In this document: positions 37,227 through 48,914 of the stretch, in pieces
Position numbering within the stretch: position 1 is the stretch's first letter
Layout: each line of letters opens with the position of its first letter
Assembly (NCBI GenBank): GCA_023374045.1
Contig: CM041778.1
Location: 402,626,438 to 402,690,437, forward strand
Reading direction: 5' to 3'
Origin: Limonium bicolor
Lineage: Eukaryota; Streptophyta; Magnoliopsida; Caryophyllales; Plumbaginaceae
Length of the DNA: 64,000 bases
Position numbers and translations under genes: made by a program
Notes under the pieces: generated by a model
What the model was told of the DNA's origin: nothing
Databases searched by the model: none
The model's input: the letters and a program-made list of their open reading frames with translations, nothing else

Positions 37227-38852
37227 TGCAGACGTGTAAATCTGAGTGGTTAGGACTGGTGTAATTAAAATAAAAGAAAAGAAATTAAAACTCAAAATAA
37301 ACGTCGGGCTGCAAACAAATCCCGGTCGTAGTAGTATAGTGAAATGTAAGCGACCGGAAATCGAACTGTGGGACTAATGTACATATTATAGTACCTAAGC
37401 ATGTCACAAAAAGGGGGGATTAATTGACTTGTTTTTATAAATAAAAAGGAAAGATAAAATAAACTAAATTAACAGATAAACTAAATGGGACTCTGGTTCA
37501 CATTAATATAATATCTGCTCTTTCATGCTAGGTTTACTGGATTAATTATAATTGTTTGGCATAATTCCTTTAATTATCTTAAGGTCCGATGAAAACTCAT
37601 AAGAACTCGTTTTACTAGAAAATGCAAGGTCCGATGAAAACTCGAGCAAGTTCCAGTAAACGGCATTGTAAAAGGAATTATATTCTTGCAACTTGTACTA
37701 ACTTAAACGATGAAAATAAGTTCCTACAGTTTTACGGCTTAATTAACCCATCTATTTTTTCACCGATCAGATTAGAAATAGATTTCGTAAAGCATTTTAA
37801 TAAATTCATGAGGTTTATTAAAAAGATGCGAGAAAACCTTTAAGCGTAACAAACTGCATTAAAATTAAAACCAGTAAAACATATTGCATAATTAATACAA
37901 ATACATAATAATTATTCCTAGAGTATACATAAACTAGCCTAACATATTAAATAGTGATCCGCTATTTAAATACGTGAGACTAGAGGTGAGACTAATGAAA
38001 TGAAAAGAAAACAAATGGAGAAGACGGGAGGTTAGAAATGGAATGAACGAGTGAATGAAGGTGTAGTGGATCAAAGATGGATTGATGGGGTGAATTGGAA
38101 CTCCGGAAGGAACCACGGAAGGAACCTCCGGAAGGACACTGGAGAAGATGAATGGAGCGTGGTTTTTATAGAGGAAGGAAAAGTAAGAAGAGGGAACACC
38201 GCGTGAGTGATTTAAGGAAGCGCCTGATATGTTAAATGGAGTAGATGGATATGTTGCAGGCGCGCCGAAAGGAAGAAGCAAGTTGGAGAAGACAGTCGGC
38301 GAAGAAGATAACCCGTTGCGTTAATTTCCAGATCTAGACATTTACACGCGTCCGCGTAGATGTCCGCCTTATTCCATGCGGTCGACACTTGTAGTTGTCG
38401 CGGGGACTCTCCTCTTGTCCGCCTTATTTCACGAGGACGCAGAGGCGGACACATGCACTCTCACGGGTTCCTTGTCTCCTGTCCGCCTAAACTCATGCGG
38501 TCTCTCACGCGGTCCTCTCCTCTCTATCTTGTCCGCTTTGTTGTCCGCGTTATTCCATGCGGACACATGCAATACATGCGCGGCCCTCTCCTCTCTATCT
38601 TGTCCGCTTAAACTCATGCGGACGCGGGGGCGGACACGCCCTTCTTCGCGTGCATCTCGCGTGTGCCTCTATGTAATCCCTTATAATATGTAATTATTTG
38701 GCATTTTTCCTACATTTTAACACATATAATACATCAGTTAATATAACAACATAATTATAGGAAAACCCAAGATAAGTGAGAAACATTACTAAAAATGTTG
38801 CAAATTATAAGGTGATTAAACCTTAATAAGTCTAAATGTTTTGCACTTATCA
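37227..38852 (-). repeat. Left (3') LTR of Athila-like element
   Basis: 1626 bp. It holds the GTCCGC/GCGGAC-rich segment 38348-38640. At 37324-37350 it has a stretch resembling the first 25 nt of plant tRNA-Asp. A/T-rich TTTATAAA strings near 37432 could serve as a minus-strand TATA region. Confidence 0.92.
38348..38640 (+). repeat. GTCCGC/GCGGAC inverted motif cluster in LTR
   Basis: Many GTCCGC and GCGGAC hexamers alternate, often as TGTCCGC...CATGCGGACA, giving several possible stems. The same cluster is at 44139-44431. A smaller one lies in the untranslated leader at 42476-42578. Confidence 0.7.
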
Positions 38853-38870
38853 AACTTCCTCACACTTGAC
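38853..38870 (-). other. Polypurine-type tract of Athila-like element
   Basis: On the minus strand GTCAAGTGTGAGGAAGTT abuts the LTR start TGATAAGTGC. The core AAGTGTGAGGAA recurs in the same orientation at 39754-39768, 39943-39957 and 39978-39992. Confidence 0.6.
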
Positions 38871-40324
38871 TTTTGCTTGTCCTCAAGCAAATAAGGAATA
38901 TAATTATCTCTAAGCTATAATAATAAAACAAGATTAAATAAGTGTAGAAGGGATTTTAGACAAAGTGACAATTGAAAGAATAATTCTGCAAATTTAGAAG
39001 TAGGTTTTTACAAACAGTGAAGAAGAACAATTTAATAAAAGCATAGAAAAACTAGACTGCAGAAAACAAGTTAGATTAACCTGGGATTTTCAACCAATTT
39101 CAATTCTCTAACCCGGGATGACAAGGGGTGTGAAGTAATGCCTTATTCCGTAATACCTTTCAACACCACGTACTCATGTTTATAAATATAAATTGCAATT
39201 TATTATTTTCATCATTTTTTTTGAATGCGAAGATTGTATATACAATAATAACACAAATATTTTTTTAAAAAAATTGCATTATTTTTCTGTACCCCAGACT
39301 TTTCTCTCTATCCTTGTAGCGGTGTTGGGTCTTCTATCCCAGATCACGAGACCTTAGGTAGATAGGTGTTAAAGCACCCCGAAGAACTTAATAACCGGAT
39401 AGACGAGGCCTGTTTTGGGTTAGAAAAATTCATAAACAGCGGAGTACCTTGTCTTTATCCTTTTCTTTCCTTGACTCCCCACATATTTCCATAATCCCAA
39501 GCTAAACTAAATTGGTTTTTACAATTAGCAGATCTATCATTTTTTTGAGTGAAAATAGAGTATTTTGATGGAAAATAATTTTATACAAACTCCTTTAAAT
39601 AAAACCATCTTTCAGTTGTCACTTGACATAATTTCAAACACTTCTACAATTATTTTATCTCATTTTTCCATTTTTTTTACAGGCAATTAGAGTAGCAAAA
39701 AGCGAGTGTGGCATTATCGAACAACTGTCATATTTTCAGGGAAAGGTCTCTCCTTCCTCACACTTAAGAGGAGCAATGTCCTCATTGTTCAGAATTAAAT
39801 TCAAGAAAAGGACCTTTCAAAATATGACTGACTCAAAAAGGATTAAATTAATAGAGTAGGATTAACATCAGATAGGTTGAACATTAATATAATAAAGAAA
39901 GAACTGAGACTCCCCTTATATCGTAGATTGAGGAAGGTTTCCTTCCTCACACTTAAAGCTTTGGTAGGGGTGAGACGTTCCTCACACTTAAATTTGCGCA
40001 AGTGTTCAACCGAAGATACCGAAATTTCCAAAGCAACTGAGGTTGCTTTCCATATGCGAGTTCAGCTATATATTTTGTATATATAGAATTTTGTTCTGAA
40101 AAAGAAAAACAGTATAGCCAGCAGAACTCAAATTGCACCAAAATTAACAAAAGGAAAAACATAGATAATAATGCATTGCATAAAATAAAAACATAATGTA
40201 AACTGAACTGTTACCTTCCTGAATATAACAAAAGTTAGACAAGGTTCAAACAGTAAGAGTCTACAAAAAGTTAGTAAACAACAGAGAAATATAAAATAAA
40301 ATAAAGATAACAATAAAATAAAAA
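38871..40324 (-). other. 3' noncoding region of Athila-like element
   Basis: About 1.45 kb of A/T-rich sequence after the ORF stop (minus strand), with three extra AAGTGTGAGGAA motifs. Only short chance frames are present. No pol domain is recognisable. Confidence 0.6.
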
Positions 40325-41665
40325 TCACTGCGGTGGTGGTGGAGGCTGTACTGATCCCTGGCCTATCTGAGCGAGGAGATGCTGTAGGAGCTGAGCGGTC
40401 CGCTCGTGCTGCTGCGCTGTCTGTGCATGCAACTCGTCACTCCGGTCTAAGCGCTGTGTCATCTGTGACTGCTCAGCCAGAATCCTCTGCTGGGTCTGCT
40501 CAAAGCTCTTAAACCGCTGATGCATCTGCTGCTGCATCTGATGGAAGGCCTGAAGCTGGGTCTGTAGATCTGTCGAGATAGGAACAGGAGCTGGAATCTG
40601 CATCACGACAGTCGTCGGTACGTAGGGCTCCTCTCCCTCTGCAGTGTCATCGGAAGGTGGCTCAGCATCAGCTGAAGGTGTAGCTCCTGTAGAAGGCCCT
40701 GCTGCTGTGGAAGATGCAGTGGAAGACCGGTCAGCGCGACCTTTGACCCAGGTACCGTCATCTAAGCGCATAAAGCCCCAGCGCCGCACAGTCTGCAGTG
40801 TGACTGGGCGCTCTCCTGTCCGGAGCTCTAAACCTCGTTTGACCTCTACTGGGAGGACATTGAAAAGGTGGTACCAGATGAAGAAGGGAAAAATAGGAGT
40901 GATCTTCTTCGTCTTCGTCCTCAGATAAGAGACCACCTTATGGAGCTGGCCGAACATGATGTGGCTGAAGGAGATGCGCTGAGTGGGTGGAGATGGAGAG
41001 AGGAAGTAGTCTAATAAAGCACAATCCTCATCAGAAGCATCGTGCGCGCCAGATGGGCGAATCTGATGACTGAGGATCTCCAGGAGAAGCCTCTGAAGCA
41101 GTGTGGGGAAACTCGCGAAAGGGAGGACATCCTTGTCCTCCTCCCCTCTATGTCGGGTCCTCCGACCTACATCCTGAAGCCACCTCGACTTTGACCTCTG
41201 CATGTGATCCTCTGTGAATCCTCGGATATCGTCAGGATTAACCGGGATCTGTAGGACAAATGAGAATGTCGCCGGTGTGATCTCAACGGGGTGATGGCGT
41301 ACGAAAGAGGTAATGCTCAAATTGCCCGCCTGGGCATTCGCATAGAACTCTCTAACCAGCTCTGCACAAAAGAGTCCCGCACCCGTCTTTAGGACCGGCG
41401 AAAGTCCAAATCTGGCAAACAGGGTTTCCACCCCTGTAGCCTCTATCACCTCTGGCGCAAGTCGCCTCTCCATCACAAAATCTTTGCCTAGATCGTACCA
41501 GGCACGGGCCTCTGCTGAAATGAAACCGTCATCCCGAAGATCCGGATGACGAGGAGGTGCAGACGAAGATGCTCCGGGGCAGTTGCCCCTAGCAGGACCA
41601 GAATTAGAAAGACCACCGCGCATACGAGGAGGCATACTAATAACTTGGAAATTGAAAGTAAACAA
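40325..41665 (-). CDS. Athila-type ORF1-like element protein (intact, 446 aa)
   Basis: Uninterrupted minus-strand frame. The first ATG is at 41665 and a second at 41635 (starting MPPRMRGG) may be the real start. The central part (about residues 40-290) resembles the plant retroelement ORF1/putative plant transposon protein family: LFCAELVREFYANAQAG, RHHPVEITPATFSFVLQIP and FSHIMFGQLHKVVSYLRTKT. The C-terminus (about 340-446) is Gln-rich with repeated QQMHQRF/QTQQRILAEQSQ heptad-like stretches, a likely coiled coil, ending in a poly-Pro tail. In Athila relatives this position holds a gag-like ORF1. No zinc knuckle is seen. It is the only gene of this element, so particle assembly or RNA binding is a guess from family and position. 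Confidence 0.8.
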   Translation of the reverse strand: MFTFNFQVISMPPRMRGGLSNSGPARGNCPGASSSAPPRHPDLRDDGFISAEARAWYDLGKDFVMERRLAPEVIEATGVETLFARFGLSPVLKTGAGLFCAELVREFYANAQAGNLSITSFVRHHPVEITPATFSFVLQIPVNPDDIRGFTEDHMQRSKSRWLQDVGRRTRHRGEEDKDVLPFASFPTLLQRLLLEILSHQIRPSGAHDASDEDCALLDYFLSPSPPTQRISFSHIMFGQLHKVVSYLRTKTKKITPIFPFFIWYHLFNVLPVEVKRGLELRTGERPVTLQTVRRWGFMRLDDGTWVKGRADRSSTASSTAAGPSTGATPSADAEPPSDDTAEGEEPYVPTTVVMQIPAPVPISTDLQTQLQAFHQMQQQMHQRFKSFEQTQQRILAEQSQMTQRLDRSDELHAQTAQQHERTAQLLQHLLAQIGQGSVQPPPPPQ

Positions 41666-43000
41666 ACATTAACAGCATAACAATTTATATTTAATATTAA
41701 ACAGAGTAATAATAACATGAAAATTAATATCAGCAACAACATAAAAATCAAAAGAGAGCATTAATATTTGACATAAACAACATAGTAAATTAACAAAAAT
41801 AAAAAACAAGTAGAACAAATAATATGAAATATAAACAAAAATAAACAACGCAAATTCTATCGAAAATTCGACAGAACCTCCCCTAAAAATCTTCGATTCT
41901 CCACAATTAATTCAGTCAAACTCAAGGTAATTTAATACCGTTATCAACATAAATCCACATATAACATCCTATAACCATAAATTATTCGGTTAATAACAAC
42001 AAGGTATTTATAGAATTGGGAAATGCAATTTTTAACAATGCACTTCGTAACTTCACATATACCTAAATTTGGAATTCACCCAAAACATCAAATTTAAGTA
42101 TAATCAGTGTAGATTAAACCTTGTGCATGTATAATATGATTATAGAAGAAGAATTTGAGGACAAAATCGCATTATAAGTTCAAAATTTTCGAACCCGTCG
42201 ACCTAGGGTTTCGAAAATTCAGTCCCTAATTTCTCCTAGTGTAGTTCATCATTTGTGGATTTGAAGCTATAGAAACGTAGAGAATGGAAAAACGAAGATT
42301 TCGGTACTAACCTTGCGTGATTCGGTGGAGAATTGAAGGAGTTGGAGCAAATTAGAGATGGGGCGAACTCGCGAGCTGCTTCTTCTCTTCGGTCGTCGGG
42401 TTGAGTTCTGAGAATTGGGGAAGAACAAGAATTGAAACGCGGCGTCGAGCTCCTTTTTTTTTTCTGAATCGAGACACGTCCGCGTCGCGTTGGGCGGACA
42501 GCTGGGCGGACAAGTGTGCCCGCATGGAGTAGCGGTCCTCAGTGGCGTCCGCGTAGAGCTAGGCGGACAGCCTCTGCTTGCGTTCTTTTTTTTTGATTTT
42601 TTTTATTTTAATTAAACTTACCAAACAACAACAAAATAAATAAGTCATAAAATTATAAGTTAGTAGTTAGATGACATAAAATTAAAAGTTAGTAGTTAGA
42701 TTGCTGGAAATTAATTGTTAGAAGTTAATTTACAGAAAATTAAATGTTAGTAATTAGTTGACAGAATATTAAACGTTAGGAATTAGTGTACATAAAATTA
42801 AAATGTTAGTAGTTAGAATTAAATGTTAGGAGTTAGATTAAACAACAAATATAATAATATAAACAAAATATAGTAGATAATTAATATTAACAATAAACAA
42901 TATATTATGGACATAATATTAACAGAATAAAGAGAACAGAATATTTATAATTTAACAGGTGAATAATCCGGGGATTAGGAACTAGAATAAATCTAGTCCC
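41666..43000 (-). other. Untranslated leader of Athila-like element
   Basis: About 1.3 kb between PBS and ORF. No gene seen. It contains the GTCCGC cluster 42476-42578 and A/T-rich imperfect repeats 42640-42842. Confidence 0.6.
42640..42842 (+). repeat. A/T-rich imperfect tandem repeats
   Basis: About six diverged units around the string AAAATTAAAAGTTAGTAGTTAG, roughly 30-40 bp each, inside the leader. Confidence 0.65.
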
Positions 43001-43017
43001 CAGCAACGGCGCCATTT
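43001..43017 (-). other. tRNA-Asp-type primer-binding site of Athila-like element
   Basis: On the minus strand TGGCGCCGTTGCTGGGGA begins 3 nt from the LTR. It matches the 3' end of plant tRNA-Asp except one base, as is usual for Athila elements. Confidence 0.85.
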
Positions 43018-44643
43018 TGCAGACGTGTAAATCTGAGTGGTTAGGACTGGTGTAATTAAAATAAAAGAAAAGAAATTAAAACTCAAAATAAACGTCGGGC
43101 TGCAAACAAATCCCGGTCGTAGTAGTATAGTGAAATGTAAGCGACCGGATATCGAACCGTGGGACTAATGTACATATTATAGTACCTAAGCATGTCACAA
43201 AAAGGGGGGATTAATTGACTTGTTTTTATAAATAAAAAGGAAAGATAAAATAAACTAAATTAACAGATAAACTAAATGGGACTCTGGTTCACATTAATAT
43301 AATATCTCCTTTTTCATGCTAGGTTTACTGGATTAATTATAATTGTTTGGCATAATTCCTTTAATTATCTTAAGGTCCGATGAAAACTCATAAGAACTCG
43401 TTTTACCAGAAAATGCAAGGTCCGATGAAAACTCGAGCAAGTTCCAGTAAACGGCATTGTAAAAGGAATTATATTCTTGCAACTTGTACTAACTTAAACG
43501 ATGAAAATAAGTTCCTACAGTTTTACGGCTTAATTAACCCATCTATTTTTTCACCGATCAGATTAGAAATAGATTTCGTAAAGCATTTTAATAAATTCAT
43601 GAGGTTTATTAAAAAGATGCGAGAAAACCTTTAAGCGTAACAAACTGCATTAAAATTAAAACCAGTAAAACATATTGCATAATTAATACAAATACATAAT
43701 AATTATTCCCAGAGTATACGTAAACTAGCCTAACATATTAAATAGTGATCCGCTATTTAAATTCGTGAGACTAGAGGTGAGACTAATGAAATGAAAAGAA
43801 AACAAATGGAGAAGACGGGAGGTTAGAAATGGAATGAACGAGTGAATGAAGGTGTAGTGGATCGAAGATGGATTGATGGGGTGAATTGGAACTCCGGAAG
43901 GAACCACGGAAGGAACCTCCGGAAGGACACTGGTGAAGATGAATGGAGCGTGGTTTTTATAGAGGAAGGAAAAGTAAGAAGAGGGAACACCGCGTGAGTG
44001 ATTTAAGGAAGCGCCTGATATGTTAAATGGAGTAGATGGATATGTTGCAGGCGCGCCGAAAGGAAGAAGCAAGTTGGAGAAGACAGTCGGCGAAGAAGAT
44101 AACCCGTTGCGTTAATTTCCAGATCTGGACATTTACACGCGTCCGCGTAGATGTCCGCCTTATTCCATGCGGTCGTCACTTGTAGTTGTCGCGGGGACTC
44201 TCCTCTTGTCCGCCTTATTTCACGAGGACGCAGAGGCGGACACATGCACTCTCACGGGTTCCTTGTCTCCTGTCCGCCTAAACTCATGCGGTCTCTCACG
44301 CGGTCCTCTCCTCTCTATCTTGTCCGCTTTGTTGTCCGCGTTATTCCATGCGGACACATGCAATACATGCGCGGCCCTCTCCTCTCTATCTTGTCCGCTT
44401 AAACTCATGCGGACGCGGGGGCGGACACGCCCTTCTTCGCGTGCATCTCGCGTGTGCCTCTATGTAATCCCTTATAATATGTAATTATTTGGCATTTTTC
44501 CTACATTTTAACACATATAATACATCAGTTAATATAACAACATAATTATAGGAAAACCCAAGATAAGTGAGAAACATTACTAAAAATGTTGCAAATTATA
44601 AGGTGATTAAACCTTAATAAGTCTAAATGTTTTGCACTTATCA
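43018..44643 (-). repeat. Right (5') LTR of Athila-like element
   Basis: 1626 bp, about a dozen point differences from 37227-38852. It has the same GTCCGC cluster (44139-44431) and tRNA-Asp-like stretch (about 43115-43141). Confidence 0.92.
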
Positions 44644-44648
44644 ACAAT

Positions 44649-47600
44649 CTTGAACACAGATTGGCCATGGCCAACCAAGGTAATGACTCAGTCGTTGATT
44701 ACTTTACAAGAGTGAAACGTCTGTGGGATGAGATAGATGCCAGTAACCTCATTCCGGCATGTATTTGCAATTCTTGCACATGTGGAGCCTCTGAAAAGTT
44801 TAAGGGTTTTGTGAAGCAAAGAAGGCTAATCCAATTCTTAATGGGTTTACATGAGAAATTTGGGGTTCTGCGGGGAAACATACTGTGCCAATCCCCTTTG
44901 CCATCAGTAGAACAAGCCTTCTCCCTTCTTGTTCAGGAGGAGCGAACCAAACACCTAACTAATACCTCATCATCAGATCCAAATTCCAACTCCCTTTCCT
45001 TCGCTTCAGAATAAAGCAGAAAACCAATCCCTAGAGGCCAAAACTCGGGCTATAAACGCAACTCTCTCCACTGTACTTATTGCAACAAGGCGGGTCACAC
45101 TGAGGATCGCTGCTACCAAAAGGTTGGTTTCCCTCAAGGCTGGAGAAACTCAAGAGGCAGAAAACCAAATGCAAACACCGCCACTGTCCAAGAAATGAGG
45201 GAAGAAGAGCAGCGGGAGAACACCCACGATCCTTTTGGAGGAATTCTGTCTACAGACCAAGTTACCAGACTGTTTGATTATATCAGCCAGGCCCGACCAA
45301 AGAACAAGGAAGCCCAAGGCACAGAATCTACATCTTCTTGTGGATTCGTTGGTACAACCTTCTCTGTCTCTCCTTGTTTTAGATATGCAAAGTATTTAAG
45401 TTTAAATGCTCAGAAGAATCATGACTTTGTTGCTTCAGATTGGATATTAGATTCTGGTGCTTCTGATCATATGTGCGGGAACTTAAACATGTTTAATAAA
45501 TATTATACCCTTGACAACCCCCACACAGTTGGTATGCCCGATGGGCACCCGCAGTATGTTAAGATAATAGGAGAAGTTAGGATAAATCCCTTAATTATTT
45601 TAAAAGACGTGTTGTATGTGCCTGCCTTTAAGTTCAACTTAGTCTCCATTAGTAAGTTAGCCCGTGACATGAAAGGTAAATTCTTGTTTGATTCCAATTT
45701 ATGTTTTTATCAGGGCTATAGAGACAAAGATGCTATTGAAATTGGAAGACTCAGCAGAGGATTATACGTTTTGAATTTTGACTGTGATAGAAGGGGTTGT
45801 AAAGTTTCTGCCCCCTTAGTGTGTAGCAGTAAAGTTGGAAGTCTTGGTTCTGATTGTACAGACAGCTTAAGTCTTTGGCATCATAGGCTTGGCCATGTGC
45901 CTAAAGACAAACTTGTAAAACTGAAATTGATAGATCAATCTGAAAGGAATAAAGAATTTGTGTGTGAATCATGTTCTAGATCCAAAAGCCATAGACTCCC
46001 ATTCCATTCAAGTTTCAATTCATCCAATGATATCTTTGACTTGATACATGCCGATTTGTGGGGCCCTTACAAAGTGAAAACTTATGATGGGTACTCTTAT
46101 TTTCTTACTCTAGTTGATGACAAGAGTAGAGCTACTTGGACTCATCTGTGTTCAACAAAATCTGAATCTTTCAATATTATTATTCTTTTCTTCAAGATGA
46201 TTCAAACCCAATTTAACAAATGAGTCAAGATTTTAAGAACTGACAATGCTTTTGAGCTAGGCAGCTCCAAGGATACCTCTGATTTTCTGAAAAACCATGG
46301 CATTTTACATCAAACAACTTGTGTCCACACTCCACAACAAAATGGTGTTGTGGAGCGCAAGCATAGACATATCTTGGAGACTGCAAGGGCATTGATGTTT
46401 CACTCCAAACTGCCTCTCAAGTTTTGGGGAGACAGTATTTTGACAGCAACTTATCTTATCAACAGGATGCCCCTTAAAAGTGTCAATAATAAAAGCCCCT
46501 TCGAGGTTATCTACAATACTCTTCCTGATTATCATAGATTAAAATGGTTTGGTTGTTTATGTTTTGCTAATATTAATAAACAACAGCATGATAAGTTTGC
46601 TTCAAGGTCGGTCAAGGGCATTTTCCTAGGTTATCCCCAAGGAAAGAAAGGGTACAAATTGTTAGACTTAGACAATAACAAGATTATTTTCACTAGAGAC
46701 ATTATTTTCCATGAAACTATTTATCCCTTTAGAGGAGACCCCACTTGCAATAATGAGAATGATGTTATTACCACTGATCTGTTTTGCTATGAGTCTACTA
46801 TCTGTGAAGAAGATTCAGAAAATATACCTGCATGCCATGGGAGAGAGAGCTTGGAGCAAACAGTTCTCACTGCACCAGATCAGCACCTCATTGTGCCCAC
46901 TGTTCCAGATATAGAACATGAGATGCCAGATGGTTCAGAGGACATACAACCAGAAGCAGTTTCTGAAGGAATAAACACAGAAGCAGAGGAACAAACAATC
47001 CTGAGACGTTCCACAAGAGAAAGGCAGCCACCAAAGCATTTGGAGGACTACATTGTTGGGCATTCTTCCACCAATAGACCAGATAAGAAATCTAGTGACT
47101 CTTTTTCTTTGATTCTTAATGATAGAATTTCTAGATCTGTCAATCTGGTTTCTGTTGTTAAGAATGCTTGTTGTGAAAAATTAGATGAACAGTCTATAAA
47201 TTAAAACCAAACCATAACCTCCTCCAAGTTAATCAGAAATGCATTCTATGCTTATGACAATGAAAACAGGCATGCATGTTGTAGTACTATTTCCCTTAGA
47301 GATGTAGAACCATTTTTTTACACTGATGCTGTCAAAGACCCTAACTGGACAAACGCAATGGCTGAGGAATTTAAGGCTTTGGAGAGAAATAACACTTGGG
47401 ATATAGTTAGCTTACCTAAAGGGAAACGGGATGTTAAGTGTAAATGGGTATACAAACTCAAGTATCATGCTGATGGCTCTTTAGAAAGGCACAAGGCCAG
47501 ATTGGTAGCTAAAGGATTCACCCAAAAATATGGGATAGATTACTTAGAAACATTCTCCCCTGTTGTTAAATTCACAACCATTAAAGCCTTGGTTTCTGTA

Positions 47601-48851
47601 GCTGCTAAAAGGGGGTGGGAAATAGGACAGCTAGACATTAATAATGCCTTTTTACATGGTGATTTGAATGAGGATGTTTTTATGGAAATTCCTGAAGGTC
47701 ATGAACTAGAAGGATCAGGACTTGTTTGTAAACTTAGAAAATCCTTGTATGGCCTTAAACAAGCCTCTAGACAATGGCATGAGAAACTTAGTCAATTTCT
47801 GCAATCTTTCGGTTTCAAACAATCTTTGAATGATTATTCTCTATTTATAAGAAGTTTTGGTGATAAGGTTTGTTTTCTGGTGGTTTATGTTGATGACATA
47901 TTGGTAACAGGAAATGATAAGGACTTTATAAGAAACATCAAAACTGAACTTGATCAGAAGTTTCGGATTAAAGATTTAGGCCGGCTAAGTCATTTCTTGG
48001 GAATGCAGTTCTTGTATGCGTCTGAAGGCATTTTTCTTGTGCAAAAGGCCTACTGTGACAATCTGTTAGCAGAATTTAACTGTGCAAATAAGAAATCTGC
48101 TGTAAGTCCGTTAGAATTTAATGTCAAGTTAAGGAAAGGTGAAGGTAATCCCTTGGAGAATCCTAGTACTTATAGGCGTTTAGTGGGTAAGCTAGGTTTT
48201 CTAGCTCACAGTAGACCAGATTTATGCTTTGCTATTCAAGTATTGAGTCAGTTTTTGGATAGTCCAACAGATTTGCATTTTAAGGCAGTTTTACATACCT
48301 TGAGTTATGTGAAAGGAACAACAGGTTATGGGCTTTTGTTTAATAATAGTAAAGACTTAGGTCTGGTAGCTTATTGTGATGCGGATTGGGCTAGTTGCCC
48401 AGACACTAGACGTTCTGTTAGTGGGTACTTTATCTGTTTCGGAGGAAGTCCATTGTCTTGGAAATCTAAGAAACAAACTTCAGTTGCTTTGTCTTCTGCA
48501 GAATCAGAATACAGGGCCTTGAGACAAGTCACTGCAGAACTCAGTTGGCTGACCCGGTTATTGAACGAGCTAGGTGTGAAGGAGATTACACCTGTGCCTG
48601 TGAAGTCGGACAGCCAGTCGGCCATTCATATTGCCCGGAATCCCGTGCTGCATGAAAGAACTAAACACATAGAGCTGGACATACATTTTGTGAGACAAAA
48701 GTTACAAGAGGGGCTGATTTCAGTAGAGTTTGTTTCTTCCAGACATCAACATGCAGATCTCCTGACCAAGACCTTCCGCGGGACTCAGTATCCACTGCTT
48801 ATCAAGAGAATGGGGATGCACACGTGCGGCAACAATGGTTATCATGGCTGA
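44649..48851 (+). pseudogene. Copia polyprotein: gag end, protease, integrase, RT, RNase H
   Basis: One reading frame from 44649 to the TGA at 48849-48851, broken by three in-frame stops: TAA 45012, TGA 46221, TAA 47202. There are no frameshifts. Domains in order: gag end; CCHC zinc knuckle CTYCNKAGHTEDRC (45072-45113); protease WILDSGASDHMCG (about 45440); pre-integrase LWHHRLGHVPKDKL; integrase core DLWGPYKVKTYDGYSYFLTL and [20 protein letters not shown] with QLDINNAFLHGDL, YGLKQASRQWHE and the intact catalytic YVDDILVTG; RNase H with YCDADWASCPDTRRSVSGY, SSAESEYRAL and KHIELDIHFVRQKL. All stops could come from single C-to-T changes. RNase H and RT look complete, so loss is by nonsense codons and the gag insertion only. 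Confidence 0.93.
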
Positions 48852-48900
48852 AGTCGTTTCAGCACTTGTTTTCTGTTCCAAATCATACAACCCCTTGTAT

Positions 48901-48914
48901 GATTTGAGGGGGGC
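48901..48914 (+). other. Polypurine tract of copia element
   Basis: GATTTGAGGGGGGC immediately before the 3' LTR start TATTAGG. Confidence 0.8.

Larger units (their letters stand above)
37227..44643 (-). mobile_element. Athila-like non-autonomous LTR element with one ORF (layer 4)
   Basis: Plus-strand ends are TGCAGACGTG and GCACTTATCA. LTRs of 1626 bp lie at 37227-38852 and 43018-44643, with about a dozen differences. The TSD is ACGAT (37222-37226) and ACAAT (44644-44648), with one mismatch. The minus orientation is set by the tRNA-Asp-type PBS beside the right LTR and the purine-rich tract beside the left LTR. The 4.2-kb interior has a single open gene (40325-41665) and no protease, RT or integrase. 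Confidence 0.92.

Noticed and set aside
37324..37350. tRNA-Asp gene
   Set aside because: Only the first ~25 nt resemble the tRNA; no anticodon arm or TPsiC arm follows.
38360..38693. Overlapping 80-105 residue frames in the GC-rich LTR segment
   Set aside because: They arise from the GTCCGC repeat cluster and recur in the other LTR at 44151-44484; no protein features.
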